From NCBI GenBank assembly GCA_025362115.1, contig JANYIK010000102.1:1-6999 (forward strand): a DNA stretch of 6,999 nt. Direction: 5' to 3'. Positions 1-6,063 of the stretch are shown here, one piece after another. The translations under genes were made by a program, and so were the position numbers. How positions within the stretch are numbered: the stretch's first letter is position 1; each line of letters starts with the position of its first letter. The DNA is from Methylophilaceae bacterium (GTDB lineage Bacteria > Pseudomonadota > Gammaproteobacteria > Burkholderiales > Methylophilaceae). Under the pieces are notes generated by a model that saw only the letters and a list, made by a program, of their open reading frames with translations, did no database searches and was not told the origin of the DNA.

Positions 1-880
1 ATTCAAATGCGCTGGGCAAGCGCAACTCGTACACGTCAAACATGGATAGTGCCAAAACCACGAATAACAGCGCGCCAAAGCCCAATGCCCACGGGTTTTG
101 CAGCGCATTACTAATGAGATGGCCGGACAAGCCCGCCGCGACACCGGCCAGCGCGTAAGCCACCGCCATGCCCAAAGTGTAAGCCAGCGACAAGTGAAAA
201 GCATGGGCGCGGCTGGGATGTTCACCGTAACCGACGATGATACCGGACAGGATAGGAATCATGGGGAACACGCACGGCGTGAACGCCAGCAAGAGCCCGA
301 AACCAAAGAACCCCAAAGTGACGAGCCATAGCTTATGGCTACCTAGTAAATTTTGAATGTGGTCGTTTTCTGACGGTGCACTGGCAGCACTGGCCGTGGT
401 GGCGGGCAATTCGAGCTCAAAGGTCTTTTTCATCGGTGCATAGCACAAGCCTTTTTCGCTACAACCTTGAAACCCCGCGTTAAGCGTTACTTTTTCGGGC
501 GTGCCGCCTGCGTGTAGCAACCGGATAGTGACTTCAAAAGGGTGGTGATACACCTCGGATTTGCCGAAATTGGGATCGTCCTTGATTTCGCCTTTAGGTA
601 GTTCAACGGCGGAAATGCTGCTTTTCGCGCCTTCATTGAGCTTGAAGGAAATACGCTTTTGGTAAAGATAATGCCCGGGGGCGACGGTGAAACTGGCGAT
701 GAGGGTTTGTGCATCCAGCGTCTGCACATTCAGCTTAAACGCCTCGTCCGGAGACAAGAAGGCCTCTTCAGAAGAAGCACTAAAAACACTGTTCAAATCC
801 GCTGATGACGAATGCTCCGGCAGCAAACCAGCAAAAGCTAAGGATGGCAACAGGCACGCTAGTAGTAATATTTTTTTCAT
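1..880 (-). CDS. dsbD: Thiol:disulfide interchange protein DsbD, N-terminal part (gene runs off the left edge)
   Basis: DsbD carries electrons from cytoplasmic thioredoxin across the inner membrane to periplasmic DsbC-type isomerases and cytochrome c maturation. The 293 visible codons show a signal peptide (MKKILLLACLLPSLAFA, likely cut before Gly18), then the periplasmic immunoglobulin-like alpha domain to about residue 160 with the redox pair Cys140 and Cys146 (GCSEKGLCYAPMKK). After a short Ala/Ser linker the membrane domain begins at about residue 184, with the hallmark FTPCVFPMIPILSG and its active-site Cys203. A second membrane span follows at about 228-250 and a third begins near 264. 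The remaining spans, the second membrane cysteine and the C-terminal thioredoxin domain lie outside the window. ATG at 880 is preferred because it opens directly into the signal peptide. An in-frame ATG at 901 would add seven residues; neither has a strong ribosome binding site. The start overlaps the stop of a putative cutA remnant by the classic ATGA. Confidence 0.95.
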   Translation of the reverse strand, partial: MKKILLLACLLPSLAFAGLLPEHSSSADLNSVFSASSEEAFLSPDEAFKLNVQTLDAQTLIASFTVAPGHYLYQKRISFKLNEGAKSSISAVELPKGEIKDDPNFGKSEVYHHPFEVTIRLLHAGGTPEKVTLNAGFQGCSEKGLCYAPMKKTFELELPATTASAASAPSENDHIQNLLGSHKLWLVTLGFFGFGLLLAFTPCVFPMIPILSGIIVGYGEHPSRAHAFHLSLAYTLGMAVAYALAGVAAGLSGHLISNALQNPWALGFGALLFVVLALSMFDVYELRLPSAFE

Positions 881-945
881 GTAGTTTCTTGTTCTACCCA
901 TTGCAAATTCGCGGGTAATCCTCCATCTATCAAGACACGAATGAA
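877..945 (-). pseudogene. cutA: Putative C-terminal remnant of cutA, overlapping the dsbD start
   Basis: An open frame of 22 codons ends in TGA whose first two bases are the last two of the dsbD ATG. Its peptide contains VLIDGGLPANLQWVEQETT, which resembles the end of CutA divalent-cation tolerance proteins (typically a Pro-Ala-Tyr-Leu-x-Trp block a few residues from the end). Here the usual Tyr is Asn. cutA lies just upstream of dsbD in Escherichia coli and, as I recall, in many other proteobacteria, so position and overlap also fit. A stop codon lies in frame directly upstream and only 92 bp remain before fxsA, so about 85 residues of a normal CutA are missing. The identification rests on a short match made by eye. 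Confidence 0.45.
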
Positions 946-1037
946 TCAGCTAAGTTCTTGGGGTATTTACCGCGGCCATCCCCTCAGGCACATTAGTCAT
1001 CTTCAGTGCCATATTCATTACATTGTCAGGGAAAGTT
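946..1037. other. Short intergenic region between dsbD/cutA remnant and fxsA
   Basis: This spacer must hold the plus-strand signals for fxsA and possibly minus-strand signals for dsbD. I see no convincing -35/-10 pair on either strand. The minus strand has a short open stretch containing NVPEGMAAVNTP, which could be a decayed Pro-Glu part of CutA, but this cannot be established by eye. Confidence 0.4.
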
Positions 1038-1415
1038 ATGCGATTGCTGTTAGTACTCATCATTTTACTTGGTTTTCCCGTGCTGGAAATCAGTATTCTC
1101 ATCAATCTAGCCGAGCAATACGGCTGGTGGGTGGGAGTTTATCTGCTGGGCAGTGCAAGCCTAGGATGGCTGCTGATTCAAGAGGAGCGTCTGGCAGTGT
1201 TCGGACGCTTGTATCAAGCCTCCCAAGGCACACAAACGCCCATAAGGGCGCTACTCACTAGCGCCAGCAGACTGGTAGCTGGCGTGCTACTGATTCTGCC
1301 GGGAGTGATTAGTGATGTGATTGCCGTGCTGATACTACTGATTCCTATGCCTCAATCAAAAACACCACCACCAGAAGATGGGGTGATAGAGGGCGAGTTC
1401 AGGCGAGAAGAATAA
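1038..1415 (+). CDS. fxsA: FxsA family inner-membrane protein
   Basis: FxsA is a small cytoplasmic-membrane protein. In Escherichia coli, extra FxsA relieves the F-plasmid exclusion of phage T7; its normal role is unknown. The 125-residue product has the family layout: a first span at about 2-24 with the FPVLEISILI signature, a second at about 29-46, a cytoplasmic loop, and a third span at about 78-103 containing LPGVISDVIAVLILLIP. A proline-rich tail ends in DGVIEGEFRREE, close to the usual acidic FxsA ending. The ATG at 1038 is chosen over an upstream in-frame TTG at 1023 because AGGGA at 1028-1032 is well spaced before it. The next gene on the same strand begins 43 bp after the stop, so co-transcription is possible. 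No functional link between the two is evident. Confidence 0.9.
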   Translation: MRLLLVLIILLGFPVLEISILINLAEQYGWWVGVYLLGSASLGWLLIQEERLAVFGRLYQASQGTQTPIRALLTSASRLVAGVLLILPGVISDVIAVLILLIPMPQSKTPPPEDGVIEGEFRREE

Positions 1416-1458
1416 CCCCCTGTGATAAACTGCCGCTTTCGCAATTTCAGCCAGTTTC

Positions 1459-2496
1459 ATGTCTTTTCAAATCACTCTACAACCCAGCGGGCATAGTTTT
1501 ACTGCCTCTCCTGATGACACCGTGCTCAAAGCCGCTCTAGATAACGGCTATAGCTTGCCTTACGGCTGTCGCAATGGCGCTTGCGGTTCGTGTAAAGGGC
1601 AGATTATCAGCGGCACGGTGGAATACCCCGATATTCAGCCCCAAGCCTTGACCGTGGTGGATGTGGCGGCGGGCAAGGCGCTATTTTGCTGTGCGCAAGC
1701 AACTTCAGACCTACTTATAGAATGCCGAGAAGTGGTAGCCAAGGATGACATCGCGCCGCGCATCTTGCCTTGCCGGGTGGAGAAAAAAGTGCAGTTGGCG
1801 CATGACGTGGTGGCTTTGTATTTGCGGCTGCCCGCCAATGAGCGCTTACAGTTCATGGCCGGGCAATATGTGGAGTTTTTGCTGAAAGACGGTAGCCGCC
1901 GCGCGTTCTCGCTGGCCAATGCGCCGTTTGACGACAGTATGCTGGAAATCCACGCCCGTCTTATTCCCGGCGGCACATTCACCCAATACGTATTCAACGA
2001 AATGCCGGAAAAAGCCATTATGCGCATAGAAGGCCCCTTGGGTAGCTTCTATCTGCGCGAAGACTCGGAAAAACCCATCATTTTTGTCGCGGGCGGCACC
2101 GGTTTTGCGCCCATCAAAGGCATGATAGAACACGCGCTGCACCACGACAGCAAGCGTTCTATGACGCTATATTGGGGCGCGCTTTCTGGCCGTGATATGT
2201 ATATGCCGGAGTTGCCGGAAAAATGGGCGGCAGATCACCCCAACGTCAAATTCATTCCCGTGCTTTCAGACCCCATGCCGCAAGACGACTGGGCTGGAAG
2301 AGTTGGTTTTGTTCACCACGCGGTGATGGCGGATTGCCCTGATTTAAGCAGTTATGAAGTGTATTGCTGTGGTGCACCAGGCATGGTGGAAGCAGCGCAC
2401 AAGGACTTTGTGGCGCATGGCTTGCCGGAGCATGAATTCTTCTCGGACGCGTTCACTTTCGCCCCCAAAAGCCCAAAGGCAACTCCCGCACTCTAA
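1459..2496 (+). CDS. 2Fe-2S ferredoxin / flavin NAD(P)H reductase (AscD, 'CDP-6-deoxy-delta-3,4-glucoseen reductase' type)
   Basis: This is a single-chain electron-transfer flavoprotein of 345 residues. Residues 1-92 form a plant-type ferredoxin domain with the cluster ligands Cys37, Cys42 and Cys45 (CRNGACGSC) and Cys77 or Cys78 as the fourth. Residues 102-200 form the flavin-binding barrel, with the RAFS motif (148-151) that contacts the flavin phosphate. Residues 205-335 form the nucleotide-binding domain with AGGTGFAP (211-218) and CCGAPGMV (303-310). The protein ends with the phenylalanine-containing DAFTFAP. Domain order matches CDP-6-deoxy-glucoseen reductases and the reductase subunits of phenol and benzoate oxygenases. 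No deoxysugar or oxygenase gene is in the window, so the partner and the true substrate are unknown. The ribosome binding site is weak. The stop codon abuts the convergent hemD stop. Confidence 0.9.
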   Translation: MSFQITLQPSGHSFTASPDDTVLKAALDNGYSLPYGCRNGACGSCKGQIISGTVEYPDIQPQALTVVDVAAGKALFCCAQATSDLLIECREVVAKDDIAPRILPCRVEKKVQLAHDVVALYLRLPANERLQFMAGQYVEFLLKDGSRRAFSLANAPFDDSMLEIHARLIPGGTFTQYVFNEMPEKAIMRIEGPLGSFYLREDSEKPIIFVAGGTGFAPIKGMIEHALHHDSKRSMTLYWGALSGRDMYMPELPEKWAADHPNVKFIPVLSDPMPQDDWAGRVGFVHHAVMADCPDLSSYEVYCCGAPGMVEAAHKDFVAHGLPEHEFFSDAFTFAPKSPKATPAL

Positions 2497-3285
2497 CTAT
2501 TCTCGGGCTTGCGCCCACTGCTCTATCGCTGACAACAATTCTTCATCGTTGCTGCTATTGGTCAACACGGCTTGTAAACACTCGGCAATCGCCGCCTCGG
2601 CAATGCGTGGGTGATTAACAAACACAGGCACCGTGTAAAGCCATGCGCCTGCATTGAGGGCGATCAGGTTACGGAGCGCTTCGCTGCTGGTGATGACGAT
2701 GGCGTGCAGTCTCCCGCTTTGCCATAAATCCTTAAGCGGGCTGGCATCCTGACTGGGATTGATGCGACGATAACACTCGGCCAAGCGCACCTTGGCACCA
2801 CGTGCTTTGAGCGTATTCGCCAGTACCTCGCGCCCGCCAACACCGCGAAAAATCATGATGCGTTTGTTCGCGACATCCTGCATTTCCGGCAAGGCCAGCA
2901 GACTTTCAGAATCAAAACGGTTGTGGGGCGTGAGTACATCGGTCACGCCAAACTTCGCCAGTTCCGCCGCTGTGGTCGGACCTATCGCGGCAAAGCGCAC
3001 ATTTTTGGGCAAGGCGCGCAAGGACAGCAACCGCGCCACTCCCTGCTGTACCGCGTTACTGCTGATGAAGATCGCCCAATCGTAATCGTCCAATTCGGCG
3101 ACAGTATGGTCAAATGCGGAATAGTCTTCAAGGCCGACGATTTCCAGCAAAGGGAACAGTATAGGATGGCCACCGGCGCGCTTGATCAGGCTTGCCAACC
3201 CCTCGGCTTGCTGCCAAGGGCGAGTAATGACGATGCCAAGATTAGCGAGGTTCAAAGCGATACATGGCGAGGCTGCCAAACACAT
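2497..3285 (-). CDS. hemD: Uroporphyrinogen-III synthase
   Basis: HemD closes and inverts ring D of hydroxymethylbilane to give uroporphyrinogen III, the branch point to haem, sirohaem and cobalamin; it is cytosolic. The 262-residue length is normal. The sequence is divergent, as in all HemD, but it carries the expected landmarks: VITRPWQQAEGLASLI (19-34), FPLLEI (44-49), FISSNAVQ (73-80), AAIGPTTAAEL (99-109), IMIFRGVGGREVL (143-155), and ITSSEALRNL (198-207). Both alpha/beta lobes are present and no break is visible. The start is uncertain: ATG at 3285 overlaps metW by 44 bp without a clear ribosome binding site, and a TTG at 3255 (product beginning NLANLGIVITRP) would leave 14 bp of overlap. 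It is the third gene after metX and metW, not next to hemC as is usual. It meets the oppositely oriented reductase stop-to-stop. Confidence 0.88.
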   Translation of the reverse strand: MCLAASPCIALNLANLGIVITRPWQQAEGLASLIKRAGGHPILFPLLEIVGLEDYSAFDHTVAELDDYDWAIFISSNAVQQGVARLLSLRALPKNVRFAAIGPTTAAELAKFGVTDVLTPHNRFDSESLLALPEMQDVANKRIMIFRGVGGREVLANTLKARGAKVRLAECYRRINPSQDASPLKDLWQSGRLHAIVITSSEALRNLIALNAGAWLYTVPVFVNHPRIAEAAIAECLQAVLTNSSNDEELLSAIEQWAQARE

Positions 3286-3859
3286 TAGGCAGCCAAGAGA
3301 TTTTGTTACCGTTGGTCATCACAAGCCGCTCGCTGATACGGATGCCGTGGCTGGCGCAGAATTCATCGAAGTCGTGGATGGTGCACATATGCACGTTCGG
3401 CGTGTTGTACCACTGGTGCGGCAAGCTTTTAGACATGGGCATATTGCCGCCCAAGATGTTGAGCCGGTGCCGCCAATAACCAAAGTTGGGGAAGGTGACG
3501 ATGACTTCCTTACCCACGCGCAGCATTTCCTGCACGATACGCTCGGTTTGATACACCGCTTGCAGGGTCTGCGACAAAATCACCACGTCGAACGACTGCG
3601 CCTCAAAGCCGGAAAGCCCGTCTTCCAAATTCATCTGCACTACATTGATGCCATTTTTGATACACGCCAGCACGTTGGCATCGTCATTTTCAATGCCGTA
3701 ACCGCTGACTTGCAAGGTGTCGCGCAGATAGCCCAACAATGCACCGTCGCCACAGCCCAAGTCCAATACCTTGGTTTTGGGCTTGATCCAGCGTGCAATG
3801 ACAGCAAAGTCGCTACGTTCGAGCACTGTTTGGGCAAAATTGGATGTCTTTGTATTCAT
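3242..3859 (-). CDS. metW: Methionine biosynthesis protein MetW
   Basis: MetW is a class I SAM-dependent methyltransferase-fold protein that pairs with MetX in many proteobacteria and is needed for, or stimulates, homoserine acylation; its exact reaction is not settled. The 205 residues have the usual length. The SAM-binding motif I is VLDLGCGDGALL (31-42), followed by the acidic loop YGIEND (54-59), and motif IV-like SFDVVILSQTLQAV (89-102). The MetW signatures FPNFGYWRHR (123-132) and WYNTPNVHMCTIHDFDEFC (150-168) are also present. The ATG overlaps the metX stop by four bases (ATGA), and GGAGAG lies at good spacing inside the end of metX, so translation is probably coupled. The downstream end overlaps hemD. 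No anomalies were seen. Confidence 0.95.
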   Translation of the reverse strand: MNTKTSNFAQTVLERSDFAVIARWIKPKTKVLDLGCGDGALLGYLRDTLQVSGYGIENDDANVLACIKNGINVVQMNLEDGLSGFEAQSFDVVILSQTLQAVYQTERIVQEMLRVGKEVIVTFPNFGYWRHRLNILGGNMPMSKSLPHQWYNTPNVHMCTIHDFDEFCASHGIRISERLVMTNGNKISWLPNVFGSLAMYRFEPR

Positions 3860-4998
3860 ACAATCTCTCCAGCAACCCGCTGCATATAAGCGTTCACGAT
3901 AGCGTGGTACTGTGGATCAGGCATCAGGAAAGCATCATGGCCGTGTGCGGCGGTGAGTTCGGCGTAGCTCACAGTGCGCTCGTTTTCCAGCAGCGCTTTG
4001 ACGATTTCACGCGAGCGCGCAGGCGAAAAACGCCAATCACTGGTAAATGAAATCACCAAAAATTGCGCTTTTGCCTTGGCTAAAGCTGCGCTTAGATCGC
4101 CATTGTATTGAGCCGCAGGGTCGTAGTAATCCAACGCCCGCGTCATGCGTAAATAGGTATTGGCATCAAACTCACCCGCGAATTTATCGCCTTGATAGCG
4201 CAGATAAGACTCCATCTCAAACTCTACGTCAAAGCTGTATTTCACCGCGTCGTGCTTCAGTTTGCGGCCAAATTTTTCACCCATCGCATCGTCAGACAGG
4301 TAGGTGATATGCCCTAGCATCCGCGCCAGCCTTAGTCCTCGGCGCGGCACGACACTGTGTGCGTAAAAGTCACCGTTGTGGAATTCGGGGTCGGTGATAA
4401 TCGCTTGGCGGGCGACCTCGTTAAATGCGATATTTTGTGCGGTGAGGTTGGGCGCAGCGGCAATCACCAAGGCGTGGCGCACGCGGTCGGGGAAGGAAAG
4501 CGTCCATTGCAACGCCTGCATGCCGCCCAGGCTACCGCCCATCACGGCGGCAAAGGTTTGAATCCCCAGCTTATCCGCCAACCTGGCTTGTGCCGCTACC
4601 CAGTCTTCCACCGTCACCACCGGAAAGCGCGAACCCCATGGTTGTTGAGTCGTGGGGTCAATGCTGGCAGGGCCGGTGGAACCGTGACAGCCACCCAAAT
4701 TGTTGACGCCGATGATGAAAAACTTGTCGGTATCCAGCGGGCGTCCACTGCCCACAATGTTGTCCCACCAACCGGGATACTTGTCTTCCTCGCTATAATT
4801 ACCCGCCACATGGTGTGTGCCGGAAAGCGCATGGCACACCAGAATAACGTTGGAGCGTTCGGCATTCAGCGTGCCGTAGGTTTCATAAACCAGGTCGAAC
4901 GCAGGCAAAACCGCGCCCGATTTTAAGGCGAGCGGCTCGCTGAAATGGGCGGTTTGCGGCGTGACTATTCCAACAGAAGCAACATTAGACATGCCCAT
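3856..4998 (-). CDS. metX: Homoserine O-acyltransferase MetX (probably succinyl-CoA type)
   Basis: MetX activates the hydroxyl of L-homoserine with an acyl-CoA, the first committed step of methionine synthesis, in the cytosol. The 380-residue alpha/beta hydrolase has its nucleophile Ser156 in AVMGGSLGGMQALQW (151-165), Asp321 in SDWRFSP (320-326) and His354 in AHGHDAFL (351-358). The substrate-binding LRLARMLGHITYL lies at 222-234, and the oxyanion region is LVCHALSGTHHVAG (53-66). Arg323 after Asp-Trp is, as I recall, the feature of proteobacterial MetX enzymes that prefer succinyl-CoA over acetyl-CoA. The donor call is therefore an inference from one residue. Start: ATG at 4998, with a second in-frame ATG at 4992; neither has a ribosome binding site. 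The gene heads a metX-metW-hemD operon on the minus strand. Confidence 0.95.
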   Translation of the reverse strand: MGMSNVASVGIVTPQTAHFSEPLALKSGAVLPAFDLVYETYGTLNAERSNVILVCHALSGTHHVAGNYSEEDKYPGWWDNIVGSGRPLDTDKFFIIGVNNLGGCHGSTGPASIDPTTQQPWGSRFPVVTVEDWVAAQARLADKLGIQTFAAVMGGSLGGMQALQWTLSFPDRVRHALVIAAAPNLTAQNIAFNEVARQAIITDPEFHNGDFYAHSVVPRRGLRLARMLGHITYLSDDAMGEKFGRKLKHDAVKYSFDVEFEMESYLRYQGDKFAGEFDANTYLRMTRALDYYDPAAQYNGDLSAALAKAKAQFLVISFTSDWRFSPARSREIVKALLENERTVSYAELTAAHGHDAFLMPDPQYHAIVNAYMQRVAGEIV

Positions 4999-5071
4999 AA
5001 TTATACATGCGGCGGGTATGGCAATCAGCTATAATTGAGGCTGCTTTCAACACCTTTCTTAAGGAATCATC
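4999..5071. promoter_or_regulatory. Divergent promoter region between metX and the DUF6806-like gene
   Basis: On the plus strand a perfect -10 box TATAAT lies at 5030-5035 with no recognisable -35. AAGGA at 5061-5065 is a well-placed ribosome binding site for the ATG at 5072. On the minus strand another TATAAT lies at 5005-5000, only 1-2 bases before the first metX ATG (4998) and about 7 bases before the second (4992). If used, it would give a leaderless or nearly leaderless metX message. Assignments are by consensus only. No SAM riboswitch could fit or is seen in this 73-bp gap. Confidence 0.4.
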
Positions 5072-5629
5072 ATGCGCCTAGAAGTGCATCTCCACGGCTA
5101 CCTTGAACTATGTGAAGGTGTCAGCAAACGGCAAGTTGAAACCGCGCTGCGCCCCTTGCTGGAATATCTCGACGTAGAAAACCTGGAAGAAATCGAAAGC
5201 CTGGAAGAAGACCAGCCCGGCTTCCAGTACAACAAGCGTGAATTCGGCCTGGAAATCTGCTGCACGCTGGAAGTCGGCGGCAGTTTTTTTGCCGCGATGG
5301 AAGGTGCCATGAACGGTGTCGGTATCCTGCTGGAAGAAGCCACCGCACTGGAAGTGATCCTCTATCACGCTGATGGCCGCGACGAAAGTCAACTCATCTT
5401 TATCGGCCCCAGTGCCGCCGCCATCCAAGATGTACAACGCCGCCGCATGGCTGAAGATCTGTCTGGCTTGTTGCGCCGCCATTTCAATGAATCCGCCACT
5501 AACGAAGTGCTGAAACTGGTGAATGACTTGTTTCGCCGAGAAGTTAGCGTACAGGCGGCGATGGAAGAAACGGAAGATGCCTACACGGTGCAAGTGCCGG
5601 GGCATAGTGGACGGCACAGGTTGCATTGA
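5072..5629 (+). CDS. Conserved hypothetical protein, resembling DUF6806
   Basis: The product is a 185-residue acidic soluble protein with no signal peptide or membrane span. From memory it resembles the betaproteobacterial family DUF6806. Shared features are an opening of the form (L/F)EVHxHGxLxLxxGV at 3-17, an ALRPLLEYLDV segment (25-35), an EEDQPGFQY acidic patch (45-53), a central VILYHADGRDESQLIFIGPSAAAI region (95-118), a helical segment DVQRRRMAEDLSGLLRRHF (120-138), and the basic ending GHSGRHRLH. The function is unknown. The start is supported by AAGGA seven bases upstream. The gene is intact, but residues 61-185 and the following 21 bp are repeated 406 bp downstream at 94% identity. 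It is divergent from metX, and a 20-bp element starts two bases after its stop codon. Confidence 0.8.
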   Translation: MRLEVHLHGYLELCEGVSKRQVETALRPLLEYLDVENLEEIESLEEDQPGFQYNKREFGLEICCTLEVGGSFFAAMEGAMNGVGILLEEATALEVILYHADGRDESQLIFIGPSAAAIQDVQRRRMAEDLSGLLRRHFNESATNEVLKLVNDLFRREVSVQAAMEETEDAYTVQVPGHSGRHRLH

Positions 5630-5650
5630 TTAATCGTGTCTGACCCCATT
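5252..5650 (+). repeat. Direct repeat, left copy (3' end of the DUF6806-like gene plus element)
   Basis: This 399-bp segment is repeated at 5658-6056 with a constant offset of 406 bp and no indels. I count 23 mismatches (about 94% identity). It starts at codon 61 of the gene and ends inside the 20-bp element that follows the stop. Confidence 0.95.
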
Positions 5651-5651
5651 T
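5632..5651 (+). repeat. 20-bp element, copy A (outer left)
   Basis: AATCGTGTCTGACCCCATTT begins two bases after the stop codon of the DUF6806-like gene. The exact reverse complement occurs at 6837-6856. A similar six-base tail follows (TATCCC here, GACCCC at copy D), and the duplicated segment begins directly after the tail. The TCTGACCCC core recalls repeats found near REP-associated IS200-like transposases, but no transposase is present in the window. Confidence 0.9.
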
Positions 5652-5657
5652 TATCCC

Positions 5658-6035
5658 GAAATCTGCTGCACGCTGGAAGTCGGCGGCAGTTTTTTTGCCG
5701 CCATGGAAGGCGCCATGAACGGTGTCGGTATCCTGCTGGAAGAAGCCACCGCACTGGAAGTAATCCTCTATCACGCTGATGGCCGCGACGAAAGTCAACT
5801 TATCTTCATCGGCCCCAGTGCCGCCGCCATACAAGACGTACAACGCCGCCGCATGGCCGAAGATCTATCCGGCCTATTGCGCCGCCATTTCAACGAATCC
5901 GCTACTAACGAAGTGCTGAAACTGGTGAATGACTTGTTTCGCCGCGAAATTAGCGTTCAGGCAGCAATGGAAGAAACGGAAGATGCTTACACTGTGCAAG
6001 TGCCGGGGCATAGCGGACGGCACAGGTTGCATTGA
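5658..6035 (+). pseudogene. 5'-truncated second copy of the DUF6806-like gene
   Basis: This copy encodes residues 61-185 of the upstream protein, with one amino acid change (Val158 to Ile) and 21 other, silent, coding differences. It lacks the first 60 codons. The first in-frame ATG is at 5703 and would give a 110-residue product, but the preceding bases (poly-T then GCCGCC) offer no ribosome binding site. The frame is open back to 5634 without a good start, so it is probably untranslated, although it holds no stop or frameshift. The intact frame and the silent pattern mean that it was under protein-level selection for most of its divergence from the full gene. It therefore probably came from a functional gene in another lineage, not from a local duplicate that decayed. 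Confidence 0.85.
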
Positions 6036-6056
6036 TTAATCCTGTCTGACCCCATT
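5658..6056 (+). repeat. Direct repeat, right copy (truncated duplicate)
   Basis: This is the second copy of 5252-5650. It begins directly after the tail of the first 20-bp element (TATCCC at 5652-5657) and ends at the second element copy. The first 44 bp are identical, then mismatches are scattered through the rest, nearly all at third codon positions. Confidence 0.95.
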
Positions 6057-6057
6057 C
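6038..6057 (+). repeat. 20-bp element, copy B (inner left)
   Basis: AATCCTGTCTGACCCCATTC matches copy A at 18 of 20 positions. It has the same distance from the stop of the truncated gene copy. It forms the left border of the AT-rich ORF segment. Confidence 0.85.
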
Positions 6058-6063
6058 ATTTTG

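Noticed and set aside
98..331. Small plus-strand frame over the dsbD membrane domain
   Set aside because: The minus strand here encodes the DsbD hallmark FTPCVFPMIP and continues without interruption. The opposite frame is low-complexity and polar with no support.
1023..1037. TTG start extending FxsA by five residues
   Set aside because: The ATG at 1038 has a better placed AGGGA ribosome binding site, which the TTG start would place inside the coding sequence, and it gives the usual FxsA N-terminus.
3182..3889. Open plus-strand frame of 235 codons across metW and the hemD start
   Set aside because: It is antisense to metW and hemD, which both show clear motifs and operon overlaps. The frame is a by-product of their codon use.
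4357..4926. Long open frame on the plus strand opposite metX (189 codons)
   Set aside because: It lies wholly inside metX, whose catalytic residues and family signatures are all present. The antisense frame has no family features or ribosome binding site.
5252..6056. Phage-type attachment site duplication at a gene 3' end
   Set aside because: Integrase attachment repeats are usually short and identical. Here the repeat is 399 bp with 6% divergence, and there is no tRNA or integrase. The mirrored event at prmC also argues against it.
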